A stretch of 64,000 nt of DNA from Brevundimonas lutea. Its GTDB lineage: Bacteria; Pseudomonadota; Alphaproteobacteria; Caulobacterales; Caulobacteraceae. The stretch covers positions 1 through 64,000 of the forward strand of contig NZ_QUOQ01000003.1 in the NCBI RefSeq assembly GCF_003704105.1, in the 5' to 3' direction. Both the position numbers and the translations under genes were made by a program. The notes under the pieces were generated by a model. It was given only the letters and a program-made list of their open reading frames with translations, was not told the DNA's origin and ran no database searches. Position 1 is the stretch's first letter; the number at the start of each line of letters is the position of its first letter. This document shows, piece by piece, positions 45,125-62,054 of this stretch.

Positions 45125-45754
45125 TCAGTAGACGTTGAGCAGGGTGTCGGCGATGACCCCGGTGGCCAAGGCCACCAGCAGGATGTCATTATTGGCGTGA
45201 ACCCAGCGATAGCCCCGTGGGGCGGGGCGCAGGTTGTAGAAGTAGGGGTCGTTCACATAGTAGCGGCGGTACTCGTAGGGCAGTACCGAGCCGCGCCTCC
45301 AGCTGTAGTTGGCATAGCGCGGCTGAACGCGGTGATAGCCGTAGCTGGGAGCGTACCAGTAGCCGGCGCGATGGCCGCGATAGTCCCGAAACTCGGGCCG
45401 ACCGACATACCAGTTCCGGTTCGAACGATCCCAGCGGTAATCCACCCGACGATCCTGCCGCCATTCGCGCCGGTCATCCCTGCGGTCCCAGCGGTTGTCG
45501 CGTCGATCATTTCGACGGTCCCAACGCTGGTCCTGGCGGCGATCGCGCTGATACTCGCGTCGATCCTGACGGCGGTCCTGTCGAAAGTTACGCTCGGGAC
45601 CACGGCGGTCCTGGCGGAACTCGCGTCGATCCTCGCGGCGGTCCTGGCGCCATTCGCGGCGATCCTGACGGGGCTGGGCCTCGGCGATGGCCGGCGCGGC
45701 GGCCACGGTCAGGGCAAAGGCCAGGGCGGTCGCCTTCCAGAAGGTCTTCATCAT
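45125..45754 (-). CDS. RcnB-family periplasmic protein with Asp-Arg-Arg repeats
   Basis: A 209-residue protein with a signal peptide (FWKATALAFALTVAAAPAIAEAQ). Residues 27-115 are dominated by (Q/D)DRR(E/D) repeats, and an RcnB-like C-terminal part follows (AGYWYAPSYGYHRVQPRYANYSWRRG, YVNDPYFYNLRPAPRGYRWVHANNDILLVALATGVI). The repeats are highly basic and acidic at once and should be disordered or bind metal or polyanions. GAGGAG precedes two tandem ATG codons (45754 and 45751). It is a paralogue of the gene at 44002-44949; both face the same way, each with its own terminator and a shared upstream motif. Confidence 0.88.
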   Translation of the reverse strand: MMKTFWKATALAFALTVAAAPAIAEAQPRQDRREWRQDRREDRREFRQDRRGPERNFRQDRRQDRREYQRDRRQDQRWDRRNDRRDNRWDRRDDRREWRQDRRVDYRWDRSNRNWYVGRPEFRDYRGHRAGYWYAPSYGYHRVQPRYANYSWRRGSVLPYEYRRYYVNDPYFYNLRPAPRGYRWVHANNDILLVALATGVIADTLLNVY

Positions 45755-45830
45755 CGTCTCCTCGATGCGGGCCGCGCGACGGAGACGGCCGCCCGGCCCG
45801 TTAAACATGACGGCAGGATCGCGGCCGCCG

Positions 45831-45849
45831 CATGAACCCGTCCTGAACG
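45831..45849 (-). promoter_or_regulatory. 11-bp-period direct repeat upstream of the second RcnB gene
   Basis: On the minus strand CGTTCAGGACGGGTTCATG has GTTCAG-N5-GTTCAT, identical in the hexamers and spacing to the site at 45010-45028. It lies 77-95 bases before the gene start. A neighbouring CTGAAC-N5-GTTCAG palindrome (45843-45859) overlaps it, so the site could also serve the divergent GST gene. Confidence 0.5.
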
Positions 45850-45926
45850 GCCGGTTCAGTCGGCGACGTTGCGTGTGGCGGGCGCCCACCCCAGATCGGC
45901 ATCATCATCTGTTACAGGAGACGCCC

Positions 45927-46646
45927 ATGCCCGCCCCGATAGAGCTCTGGTACTGGCCCACGCCCAACGGCTGGAAGGTGTCGATCGCCCTCGAGGAGAT
46001 GGGCCTGCCGTATGAGTTGAAGCCGGTGAACATCGGCGCCGGCGAACAGTTCCGGCCCGAGTTTCTGGCGATCAGCCCCAACAACCGCATGCCGGCCATC
46101 GTCGATCCCGACGGGCCGGGCGGAGAGCCGCTATCGATCTTCGAGAGTGGGGCGATCCTCCAGTATCTCGGAAACAAGTCGAGGCAATTCTATCCGACGG
46201 ATGTCCGCGCCCGTGCCGAGGTGGATCAGTGGCTGTTCTGGCAGGTCGGCGGCCTGGGGCCGATGGCGGGCCAGACCCATCACTTTCGCCAATACGCGCC
46301 GGCTCTGATCAAGGATCAGCGCCAGATCGCCTATGGGGTCAGGCGCTACACCGACGAGACGCATCGCCTATACGGCGTGCTGGATAGACGCCTGGCCGAG
46401 CGGGAGTTCGTGGCGGGTGACTACTCCATCGCCGACATGGCCATTTGGCCGTGGATCCTGCCGGGGCCACAGGGGCAGTCGATCGACGAATTTCCGAACC
46501 TGAAAGCCTGGCTTGACCGCGTCGGTGGGCGCGAGGCTGTGCAGCGGGGACGGGCCCTCGGCGACGACCTGCGCGGTGACCTCGGAGCGTCGGGAAAGGA
46601 CGCCGAGGCGGCCCGCAAGATGCTGTTCGGGCAGCGTGGCCGCTAG
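45927..46646 (+). CDS. Glutathione S-transferase (YghU/Ure2-like)
   Basis: A 239-residue protein. The thioredoxin-like N-terminal domain contains IELWYWPTPNGWKVSIALEEMGLPY, ISPNNRMPAIVDPDG and IFESGAILQYLGNK, the glutathione site of Nu-class (YghU/YfcG) proteins, with the family Asn in PNNRMPAI. A helical C-terminal domain holds FVAGDYSIADMAIWPWI. Such enzymes act as disulfide-bond reductases or detoxifying transferases with glutathione. ATG 45927 has AGGAG seven bases upstream. It is divergent from the RcnB gene at 45125-45754 and shares about 170 bases of control region with it. Confidence 0.92.
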   Translation: MPAPIELWYWPTPNGWKVSIALEEMGLPYELKPVNIGAGEQFRPEFLAISPNNRMPAIVDPDGPGGEPLSIFESGAILQYLGNKSRQFYPTDVRARAEVDQWLFWQVGGLGPMAGQTHHFRQYAPALIKDQRQIAYGVRRYTDETHRLYGVLDRRLAEREFVAGDYSIADMAIWPWILPGPQGQSIDEFPNLKAWLDRVGGREAVQRGRALGDDLRGDLGASGKDAEAARKMLFGQRGR

Positions 46647-46777
46647 CCGACGGTCATAAGTCGTTTACAAAAAAGGCTTTTCCGCCCGGGTCGTCATTAA
46701 CTTTAACTTCAAGGCTGGCGGCGTTTCATCGTTATCCAGGATCGGGACCAGAAAGGTCTCGTGCGGAGGATGAACCG

Positions 46778-47074
46778 ATGAACGCGCAGGAAATCGCGCA
46801 CGACCAGGAGGGGGCCATGCCCCTGCCGACCCCGGAAATGGACGGCGACGCCCTGTTCCGGCTCGGGCTGATGTATTCGACCGGCCAGGGCGGCTGCCCG
46901 ATGGACCGTGTCTCGGCTCACATGATCTTCAATCTGGCGGCGATGAAGGGCTCGGTCGAAGCCCGCGTCTATCGCAAGGAACTGAGCCAGGAGATGGACT
47001 CCGAGGACATCTCCGAAGCCCAGCGCGCCGCCCGTCGCTGGATCGACGCTGGCGTGGTCAGCCTGGCCGCCTGA
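46778..47074 (+). CDS. Sel1-repeat-like small protein
   Basis: A 98-residue protein with one SEL1-like unit: ALFRLGLMYSTGQGGCPMDRVSAHMIFNLAAMKGSVEARVYRKELSQEMDSEDISEAQRAARRWI. Single-unit proteins of this type are common in Caulobacterales and of unknown function; the fold suggests a protein-protein adaptor. The ATG at 46778 is eight bases after GCGGAGG; another ATG at 46770 is out of frame and too close. An A/T-rich stretch at 46656-46720 (TTTACAAAAAAGG, ATTAACTTTAACTT) upstream is the likely promoter. It abuts the convergent serine hydrolase gene without a gap. Confidence 0.82.
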   Translation: MNAQEIAHDQEGAMPLPTPEMDGDALFRLGLMYSTGQGGCPMDRVSAHMIFNLAAMKGSVEARVYRKELSQEMDSEDISEAQRAARRWIDAGVVSLAA

Positions 47075-48493
47075 TCAGTCTTCCAGCGCCGAGAGCACTT
47101 CTGCGCTGAAGCGGGCGATATCGAAGCCCTCGCCGCCTGGCCCGACGGAGTCGAAGCCGCGCCGGACGATCAGAACGTCCCGGCTGGGAACGATCATCAG
47201 ATACTGGCCGCGATTGCCCTGGGCGGCGTAGGTCCCCTGGGGCAGGTCCTGGTCGGGACCGAACAGCCAGAACTGCGCGCCATAGCCCGCGCCGCCGGTG
47301 GCCGCATTGGCCGGCTGGGCCGGCGCCGGGGTCGCCACATAGTCGGCCCAGCCCTGGGGCAGCACCCGCTCGCCGTTCCACAGTCCGTCGTTCAGATACA
47401 GCAGGCCCAGGCGCGCCAGATCGCGCGCCGTGGTCCAGACCTGGCTGGAGAAGATGAAGTCGCCGCCCCAGTCGGTCTCCGGGACCGTGCGGGTCATGCC
47501 GATCTTCCAGAACACGCGCTCAAACGGATAGGCGAGGAAGCGGTCATCGTCGTTCATGGCCCCGCGCAGCCCGCGCATGGCCAGCAGGGTGTCGTTGTTG
47601 GCGTAGCGCCAGCGCGCGCCCGGCATCGCCTCCTGCGGCAGGCCCGCCGAACGTTCGGCCACCAGCGTGCCGCCGAAATAGACATCGTCGGTGCGGTTGC
47701 CCGGTCCTTCGGTCCACAGCCCGCTGGCCATATGCAGAAGGTCTTCTGTGGTGATGGCTCCTCGCGGATCGCCATCGCGGCGCCACTCGGGCACCGGGGC
47801 CGGGGCGTCAACGTCGATGATCCCATCCATCACCGCCGCGCCGATGACGCTGGCCGCCAGGCTCTTGCCCACAGACCATGTGCGCTGGGAGACGTGGGGG
47901 CCGAAACCGTCGCGGTACTGTTCGGCGATGATCCGGCCGTCCTTGACCACGATGACGGCGGTGGTCTCGGACCCTTCGCCGAAGCTGGCGCGGTCGAAGG
48001 CGCTATCGACCAGAGCTGAAAGGGCCGGGGAGGGTGGTGCCGCGGGCGCCGCGCCGGCATCGCCCATTGGCCAGGGCAGGGCGTCGGTAGCGGCCAGGTC
48101 CGGTCCCTCAACGGTCACGCGAGGCAGGGGCGTATCCGCGTTCCCGCCAGGCGGGGCCTGGACGCAACCGAGATGGGGCCGCCACACGGCAACCCGCGCC
48201 GGGAAGTCCTCTGCGAAGGCGACGGACACGGTGCGCGCCTCGCGGTCGATGACGGCTGGCAAGTCCTGAACCGGCTGGCGTAGCTCGACATAGATTCGGG
48301 TGAGGTCGTCTTCCGCGACCGTCTCCCGATCCAGCCCGGCGTTGAACAGGCCGCTGCACAGGAAGGCGGCCTTGTAGCCAGCGGCTAGAGACAGGGTGTG
48401 GCGATCGGGCGGGGCCGCCGTCTGCTGGTCGGTCTGCGCCGCTGCGGGCGCGGCGAGCATCATGGCGGCGGCGAGGGGGGCGAATGGGCGCAT
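47075..48493 (-). CDS. Secreted beta-lactamase-like serine hydrolase
   Basis: A 472-residue protein with a signal peptide (MRPFAPLAAAMMLAAPAAAQ), a spacer of about 140 residues and a class C beta-lactamase-like domain. The nucleophile motif SxxK is RTWSVGKSLAAS, the second motif is YANN, and a late YGAQFWLFGPD and GNRGQYLMIVPSRDVLIVRRG close the fold. It resembles the 6-aminohexanoate-dimer hydrolase (NylB)-like esterase group rather than drug-inactivating enzymes. ATG 48493 was chosen for the signal peptide; the frame is open further upstream. Substrate unknown. Confidence 0.9.
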   Translation of the reverse strand: MRPFAPLAAAMMLAAPAAAQTDQQTAAPPDRHTLSLAAGYKAAFLCSGLFNAGLDRETVAEDDLTRIYVELRQPVQDLPAVIDREARTVSVAFAEDFPARVAVWRPHLGCVQAPPGGNADTPLPRVTVEGPDLAATDALPWPMGDAGAAPAAPPSPALSALVDSAFDRASFGEGSETTAVIVVKDGRIIAEQYRDGFGPHVSQRTWSVGKSLAASVIGAAVMDGIIDVDAPAPVPEWRRDGDPRGAITTEDLLHMASGLWTEGPGNRTDDVYFGGTLVAERSAGLPQEAMPGARWRYANNDTLLAMRGLRGAMNDDDRFLAYPFERVFWKIGMTRTVPETDWGGDFIFSSQVWTTARDLARLGLLYLNDGLWNGERVLPQGWADYVATPAPAQPANAATGGAGYGAQFWLFGPDQDLPQGTYAAQGNRGQYLMIVPSRDVLIVRRGFDSVGPGGEGFDIARFSAEVLSALED

Positions 48494-48586
48494 GGCGAAG
48501 GAATGGCAGGCTGGCGGGACGACGTCATCCCCCGATCCACAGCTCCTCACTGGTTCCGGCGCGGCAGGGTCGCTAGAGGAGGCGGC

Positions 48587-49360
48587 ATGGACCTCACGCC
48601 CCCCGTCGTCATCCTCGACAAGCCCCAGCTGGCCGACAATATCGGTGCGGTGGCGCGGGTGATGGCCAATTTCGGCCTGGGCGAGCTCAGGCTGGTCAGC
48701 CCGCGCGACGGCTGGCCCCAGGACCGGGCCTGGGCCACCGCGTCGGGTGCCGACTGGGTGCTGGAGGGGGTGCGGCTTTTCGACAGCGTGGCGGAGGCCA
48801 TGGCCGACCTGACCACCGTCTTCGCCACCACGGCCCGCCCGCGCGAGACGCGCCAGCCCGTCCTGACCCCGCGCCAGGCAGTGGAGCGCCTGTACGACGA
48901 CAGCGCTTCGGGCCTAGGCGTCGGCCTGCTGTTCGGCGGCGAGCGGGCGGGACTGGAGACCGCGGACATCGTGCTGTGCGCCGGCATCGTCACCATCCCT
49001 ATCGACCCGCGCCATCACTCACTGAACCTGGCCCAGGCGGTGGCGATCAACGCCTATGAGTGGCGCACCCGGCTGCTGGACGCCCCGCCGCCCAGGTTTC
49101 GCGAGGGCGATCCTCCGGCGGCCAACGCCCTGCTGGTCGGCATGTACGAGCACCTGGAGGCCGAGCTCGACGCCGGCGGCTTTTTCCATCCGCCGGAGAA
49201 GAAGCGATCCATGAGCCAGAACCTGCGCGTCATGCTGGGCCGCGCCGCCTTCACCGAGCAGGAAGTCGCGACCTTTCGCGGGGTGATCCATGCCTTGGCC
49301 AAGGGGCGAGGGCGGGTGCTGGAGAAGCTGGCGCGAAAGAACGCGTCCGAGCGATCGTGA
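48587..49360 (+). CDS. trmJ: SPOUT RNA methyltransferase (TrmJ-type)
   Basis: A 257-residue protein of the TrmH/SpoU superfamily, TrmJ branch, which 2'-O-methylates tRNA position 32. Motifs are VILDKPQLADNIGAVARVMANFGLGELRLVSPRDGWP, VFATTARPRE, GVGLLFGGERAGLETADI and IPIDPRHHSLNLAQAVAINAYEW, which form the deep knot that binds SAM. A C-terminal helical extension (PPEKKRSMSQNLRVMLGRAAFTEQEVATFRGVIHAL) is also typical of TrmJ. ATG 48587 follows AGAGGAGG at about seven bases. It is divergent from the serine hydrolase. Confidence 0.92.
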   Translation: MDLTPPVVILDKPQLADNIGAVARVMANFGLGELRLVSPRDGWPQDRAWATASGADWVLEGVRLFDSVAEAMADLTTVFATTARPRETRQPVLTPRQAVERLYDDSASGLGVGLLFGGERAGLETADIVLCAGIVTIPIDPRHHSLNLAQAVAINAYEWRTRLLDAPPPRFREGDPPAANALLVGMYEHLEAELDAGGFFHPPEKKRSMSQNLRVMLGRAAFTEQEVATFRGVIHALAKGRGRVLEKLARKNASERS

Positions 49361-49458
49361 TCGAAGCATCTGCGCGAAGGGGACGATCAGGAGTTGCGCT
49401 TACCCAAGCGCGCGTGGTCTAGGCTCGGCTGCACAAACACTTCAAGAAGAACGGCGCC

Positions 49459-52341
49459 ATGCTCAGAATCTTGAAGTCGCTCCAATCCTCGCCAGCCAGC
49501 AGGCCGGATGAAGCGCTCGCGCCGGAACTTGTGACTGCACCTGGGCCCGTCGGTGGGAGCTCAGAGACCTGGACCAGCGGTCGTGCGGTGATCTCGACAG
49601 CCAGAATTTCCGAGTTGATCGCTGTCTTCGACGGCCAGGAAGCAAGCGCGTTAGCGCTTTTCATTGATGCGGCCCGCAGCGAAGTTGACGCTGACAGTGA
49701 GATTGGAGGGCGCGTCGCTGCGTTGGCGGCGGACCATGTCAGCGCATCGGAAATAATCGACCTCGCGCGCCAAGGAGAGGCCTCAGTCGCCTGGGCTCAC
49801 GCCGTCTTCAAAAAGTTGATCGGCGCGAAGCGCTACGCGGAAGCTGAAACGTTGATCCGCTTCGTGGCTCAAAAGGAGCCTAGGAACGGGCTGTATGCCT
49901 ATCGCTTGCTGGATACGCTGCGCAGACAGGAAAAAACAGGAGACCTGGTTCAAACCTTGATCTCGGGGCAGGGCGATGTCGTTCAGGTTTTTCGACTGGC
50001 CGACCTGTTCAGTCGGCTGGAAATTGATCGGCGCCACTTCGGCCCGCACCTCAAGGATGTGTCGACCGTCACCCTGCTGCGGTTGCTGTTCGCCCTGAGC
50101 GATCAGGACGCTGGGCTAAAGGTGGAGGTTCGTCGTCATCTGGCTCGACGTCGCCCCCTGTCGGTCATCAACGGCTTTGTCGAAGTGGTTCGACGTGAAG
50201 GCAAGCGGGGCGCGGATTTTCCGTGGCGCGAGGCTGTGGAGCCGCTCGAATCTCTATCGAGACATTTCGCGGCTGCTGCTCTCATTGCCGCGCACAAGGC
50301 GGACGATCTCGATCCGGTGACATTGCGGCGTGGACGGGCCGCCCTCGCGAGGGCACGCGTGCTGACAGAACACGGGCCGGTGTGTTCTCACGGCTGGGGC
50401 GTCTATCGCGCCGGCAAGCTGTTCAGCGCCGCGTCGATTGAGGCCCCGAGCGCGATTTCAGAGCCGATCGATGTCCTGGTCACCTTTGGCAAGACGCGGC
50501 CGGCTCTGGATGACTTTCTATCTGAACATCGCGGGGCGCTCCGCGAAATCAGGATGGCGGACATTCCGGAGGGAGAGATCGCCTCGAGATCGACCACTCC
50601 GATCTCCGCTCTGTCCATCGACCTCAACTCGCAGCCCGTCGTCGACTGCATCATGGCGTGCCGGAGCGCGGCCGAACGTGTGGCCGAGGTCATTTGCGAC
50701 ACGTCGGACGCCGGCTGGCGGGACGTGGTGGCGCTGGCGGTCGAGGATCGCCTCTATCCGCATTACAAGAAGCAGCTGGACCTGATCGCGCACCTGCGAA
50801 GCGCGGCGGCCCGGCGTATTCTCGTCGTTCTGCGCGATGGGCGGATCGGCGCCGGCCTTGAGCTGGCCTGGCTGCTGGATCGGCAGGGGTTCGACGTTTT
50901 GATCGCCAGCGACGTCGAAACGCGGGCCGAACGCGACAAGCTAAATGCGCTGTGGACCGATCCGACGGCCAAGGAAGACCGGCTGCTGGCCTTCGCTCGC
51001 GCGGCCATGGGTCCGGCGGAGGAAGCCCCTCTGTCCAACCCGCTTGAGGGTCTGTCGCCAGCGAGCCGGGGAGGGGGCGCACGCAGCCGAATGCTGCTGA
51101 CCTCCAATCTGGCCGATCCGAGCTACCTCAAGGCCTGCGCGTCCCTGTCAGCTCGGCTGGCCGAGCGCGGCTATCTGCTCGAGGTGTTCAACGGGCACAA
51201 GACGGGGGCCGACCGCTGGGCGAAGCTGGCGCGCCTGCCGATCGAGGCGGTCGCGGACATGCCCGATCCCTCTGACGACGCCCAGACCGCCGTCAAGGCG
51301 GCGCTGTCGCGGCTACACGATCACCTGGCGGGCGAAGGGCGAGCAGTGCCCGTGCTGGATCCGGTACGAGGCAATATCTGGCGGCTGACGACGGTGCTGG
51401 TCCGGACGCTTGCGGCCGACCTCGACGCCATCGAGGATCTCGTGGCGCGGGTGAAGACCGGCCAGGTCGGCGCCGTGGTGACCGTGCCCGGGCGGATGAC
51501 GGCGGCGAGGGGGCTGACGGTCGCCGCCAATCGGCTCGGCGTGCCGGTGATCGACCTGCAGGTCTTCTTCATCAGTGCGAACCCCCGATACCGCCCCTCA
51601 CTGGCGCCGACCTACCTCGGGATCAGCGAGGATCAGATCGAGGTCTATCGATGCCTTGGCGACACGCCGGGCCAAGAGGTGCGCCGCGCCGGGTCGGTGA
51701 TGATCAGCGACCAGCTGAAGACGATCCTGAAGATCGACAGGGCCCAGGCGCGCGCGGGGCTGGAGATCGCCGATGACCGGACCCTGGTCGTCTATGGCGC
51801 CCAGCATTCGCAGGGCGCGCTGGGCGAAGATGTCACCGATCTGGTCGCCGGTGCGGCCGGCGGGCTGAAGGGCGTGACCCTGATCGTCAAGCTGCACCCG
51901 CGCACGACCGACGCGCAGATGGCGGTGATTCGGCGTCGCGTCGATGACGTGTCGTCCGGCGATGTGAGGGTCACGCGAGACGGAGACATCTACGCCATGA
52001 TCCGGGCCGCCGATCTGGTGATCACCCAGTTCTCGAACGTCGGGCTGGAGGCCGCCGTGCTGGGGGTGCCGACGCTGTCGATCAACACGACGGGCGAACC
52101 CTATGTCGTGGATCTGCCGGGCATGGGGGTGGCGGATCAGGCGTCGAACCCTGAGGAACTTAAGGCCAAGGTCCGCGCCCTGACTGGCGATACGCCGGAG
52201 CGCACCGCGCTGGAGGCTCGGCGGGAGGCCTATTTCGCCGCCAACCCCGAACTGCCGATGACCGACGTCGCGGACCGGGTCGCCGATCTGATCGAAGAGC
52301 GTTGGGCTCGGGGGCGCGCCGACGTCATGCAGCCGGATTGA
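49459..52341 (+). CDS. 960-residue protein with GT-B / epimerase-like C-terminal half
   Basis: Residues 1-530 are helical with a TPR-like part at 95-200 ([40 protein letters not shown]) and a region of unknown fold. From about 540 a two-lobed Rossmann arrangement resembles UDP-GlcNAc 2-epimerases, CDP-glycerol transferases and capsule transferases: [34 protein letters not shown], then [15 protein letters not shown] and [25 protein letters not shown], where a nucleotide sugar would bind. It could add a sugar or polyol phosphate to a surface glycan. Codon use of the first ~1200 bases is less GC-biased than neighbours, as in transferred glycan genes. The 3' end overlaps the convergent FKBP gene by 17 bases. 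Confidence 0.7.
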   Translation: MLRILKSLQSSPASRPDEALAPELVTAPGPVGGSSETWTSGRAVISTARISELIAVFDGQEASALALFIDAARSEVDADSEIGGRVAALAADHVSASEIIDLARQGEASVAWAHAVFKKLIGAKRYAEAETLIRFVAQKEPRNGLYAYRLLDTLRRQEKTGDLVQTLISGQGDVVQVFRLADLFSRLEIDRRHFGPHLKDVSTVTLLRLLFALSDQDAGLKVEVRRHLARRRPLSVINGFVEVVRREGKRGADFPWREAVEPLESLSRHFAAAALIAAHKADDLDPVTLRRGRAALARARVLTEHGPVCSHGWGVYRAGKLFSAASIEAPSAISEPIDVLVTFGKTRPALDDFLSEHRGALREIRMADIPEGEIASRSTTPISALSIDLNSQPVVDCIMACRSAAERVAEVICDTSDAGWRDVVALAVEDRLYPHYKKQLDLIAHLRSAAARRILVVLRDGRIGAGLELAWLLDRQGFDVLIASDVETRAERDKLNALWTDPTAKEDRLLAFARAAMGPAEEAPLSNPLEGLSPASRGGGARSRMLLTSNLADPSYLKACASLSARLAERGYLLEVFNGHKTGADRWAKLARLPIEAVADMPDPSDDAQTAVKAALSRLHDHLAGEGRAVPVLDPVRGNIWRLTTVLVRTLAADLDAIEDLVARVKTGQVGAVVTVPGRMTAARGLTVAANRLGVPVIDLQVFFISANPRYRPSLAPTYLGISEDQIEVYRCLGDTPGQEVRRAGSVMISDQLKTILKIDRAQARAGLEIADDRTLVVYGAQHSQGALGEDVTDLVAGAAGGLKGVTLIVKLHPRTTDAQMAVIRRRVDDVSSGDVRVTRDGDIYAMIRAADLVITQFSNVGLEAAVLGVPTLSINTTGEPYVVDLPGMGVADQASNPEELKAKVRALTGDTPERTALEARREAYFAANPELPMTDVADRVADLIEERWARGRADVMQPD

Positions 52342-52852
52342 CCTCGAGCAACTGGACCCGGAACAGCAGGGTCGAATTGGCCGGGATTTCGCCGCCGCCC
52401 ATGACCCGCGAGCCGTAGGCCAGATTGGCGGGAATGACGAAGTCGAAGGTCTCGCCCTCGCGCATCAGGGCGACGCCCTCGGTCCAGCCATCGATGACGC
52501 GGTTCAGCGGGAACTCGGCCGGTTCGTTGCGGCTGTAGGAGCTGTCGAACTCGCGGCCGTCGATGAAGACGCCGCGATAATGGACGCGCACGGTGTCGGT
52601 TTCCGCCGGCTGGTCGCCTTGCGGCATTTCGTCCGAGACGCGCCGATACTGAAGACCACTGGCCGTGGTCGTCCAGTCCTTCCGCTGGGCGCTCCAGTCC
52701 AGATAGGCCTGCTGACCCGCCTCCCAGTTGGCCTGGCTGGCCTCGCCGGTCGCGGGGCGGACTTCGGGAGGAGCGGTCAGATCGACCGGCGGCGCGCTGG
52801 CGCAGGCGACGGCGAGGAAGGCGGCGGGGGCGAGGGCGAGGGCGCGGATCAT
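52325..52852 (-). CDS. FKBP-type peptidyl-prolyl isomerase, lipoprotein
   Basis: A 175-residue protein with a lipoprotein signal ([13 protein letters not shown], Cys17) and an FKBP domain in the second half: [68 protein letters not shown] and [11 protein letters not shown]. All ligand-pocket positions (Tyr, Phe, Asp, Ile, Trp, Tyr) are present, so isomerase activity is expected, probably at the periplasmic side of an envelope membrane. It resembles the FkpA/Mip group without the long dimerisation helix. It is divergent from rpoB. Confidence 0.93.
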   Translation of the reverse strand: MIRALALAPAAFLAVACASAPPVDLTAPPEVRPATGEASQANWEAGQQAYLDWSAQRKDWTTTASGLQYRRVSDEMPQGDQPAETDTVRVHYRGVFIDGREFDSSYSRNEPAEFPLNRVIDGWTEGVALMREGETFDFVIPANLAYGSRVMGGGEIPANSTLLFRVQLLEVNPAA

Positions 52853-53188
52853 GCGGTGAGGCTTAGCATCGCCAGCCCGACAGGCCAGCCGGTATTTTTC
52901 ACCCTCCTTCCGGGCCTTGGGGCCTTTATTTCGCCGAAGAACGGCGTATATGTGCGCCTCCCGCAGATTCCAGAGAATTTCGCGCGAAAGCGCCGAGGCC
53001 CGGTTTGTCGCCCTCCGACCGGTGCGAAGGCGCGCTCCTCCCCAAGGGAGCCCGACATTTCAGGCGTCCTGGTCCTTCCCCGGACCGAGGGTGGACGCCG
53101 AAACCGATGGTCACGGGTCGCCAGCAGGCGAAGCCGTGGCCGCTGCATTTCGACGCCGGCCCCGAGCCTGGCGCATTGGGAACGATAC
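52853..53188 (+). promoter_or_regulatory. Long rpoB leader and divergent control region (336 bases, no gene)
   Basis: No open frame here looks coding. An A/T-rich patch, TTTATTTCG to GTATATG (52925-52952), is the only promoter-like stretch; -35 and -10 boxes are not convincing. Further down a two-level hairpin can form: GGCGTCC (53063-53069) with GGACGCC (53093-53099), and inside it GGTCC with GGACC. It ends 90 bases before the rpoB start. Ribosomal-protein genes rplJ and rplL, often next to rpoB, are absent, so rpoB must have its own promoter in this region. Confidence 0.5.
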
Positions 53189-57307
<4,119 letters not shown>

Positions 57308-57319
57308 TCGAAGCCTTGA

Positions 57320-57347
57320 GCCCTCTCCGTCGCGAGGCGGGGAGGGC
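57320..57347 (+). promoter_or_regulatory. Hairpin in the rpoB-rpoC spacer
   Basis: GCCCTCTCCG pairs with CGGGGAGGGC (ten pairs, one T-G wobble) around an eight-base loop. No T-run follows, so it is not a standard terminator. It could be an RNase III or processing site, or stabilise the rpoB 3' end. Confidence 0.5.
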
Positions 57348-57410
57348 GGTTCGATCGCCCTCCGTCTCTGAACGATTTTCGCGGCGTCGCCGCAGAAGGA
57401 ACTGCCAAAG

Positions 57411-61604
<4,194 letters not shown>

Positions 61605-61625
61605 GCTTCAGGCGAGTGAGTTAGG

Positions 61626-61663
61626 AAGGGCCCGGCGGCAACGTCGGGCCCTTTCCTTGTTGC
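61626..61663 (+). terminator. Intrinsic terminator of rpoBC
   Basis: An 11-pair stem AAGGGCCCGGC / GTCGGGCCCTT with loop GGCAAC, followed by TTCCTTGTTG. Confidence 0.85.
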
Positions 61664-61762
61664 GCAGACCACCTGCCGCGGCTGATTAGAGCTATCGATC
61701 CGAATTGCTTTCCCTGTGAGACCGGCTTGGACTTAGGGTGCCGCAGCTGGAAGGAGCACACC

Positions 61763-61921
61763 ATGAATGCGAAGACCGAAACACGTCGGCAGCGTCGCGT
61801 GATGATCGCTCTCGTCATCTCGCTAGGCGCTTGGGGCGTGGCTTCAGGAGCCAACGCATTGATTGACGTCGGAGCCAGGGCTCACGACCTGTTCTGCGCA
61901 GAACACGGTAGCCTGCGCTGA
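61763..61921 (+). CDS. 52-residue small membrane protein, unknown
   Basis: The protein begins MNAKTETRRQRRVMIALVIS and has one hydrophobic segment (about residues 14-33, MIALVISLGAWGVASGANAL), preceded by a basic patch (RRQRR) and followed by a short tail ending CAEHGSLR. The basic patch suggests that the N-terminus stays in the cytosol or that this is a signal anchor. AAGGAG (61751-61756) sits six bases before the ATG, an excellent ribosome site. It stands alone between the rpoC terminator and pyk. I recognise no family. Confidence 0.6.
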   Translation: MNAKTETRRQRRVMIALVISLGAWGVASGANALIDVGARAHDLFCAEHGSLR

Positions 61922-61996
61922 CCAACGATCCTGTCTCGCGTCCGATCAGGGGCTCAATTCAGGTTTCGCTGCATCTCGCTGGCTTAACGCGCCTAA

Positions 61997-62035
61997 GGAA
62001 TGTGGGCACAACAGTCACGCAACAGCCCGCATTCC
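61997..62035. promoter_or_regulatory. Inverted repeat just upstream of pyk
   Basis: GGAATGTGGGC (61997-62007) and GCCCGCATTCC (62025-62035) pair in ten of eleven positions around a 17-base spacer, 20 bases before the pyk start. It is either an operator or a leader hairpin that could affect pyk translation. Confidence 0.5.
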
Positions 62036-62054
62036 GAGACGTTGAGGCCCGGAC

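Noticed and set aside
46690..46720. CtrA-like box (ATTAACTTTAAC) before the Sel1-like gene
   Set aside because: The two TTAA halves are only two bases apart, whereas CtrA sites need about seven.
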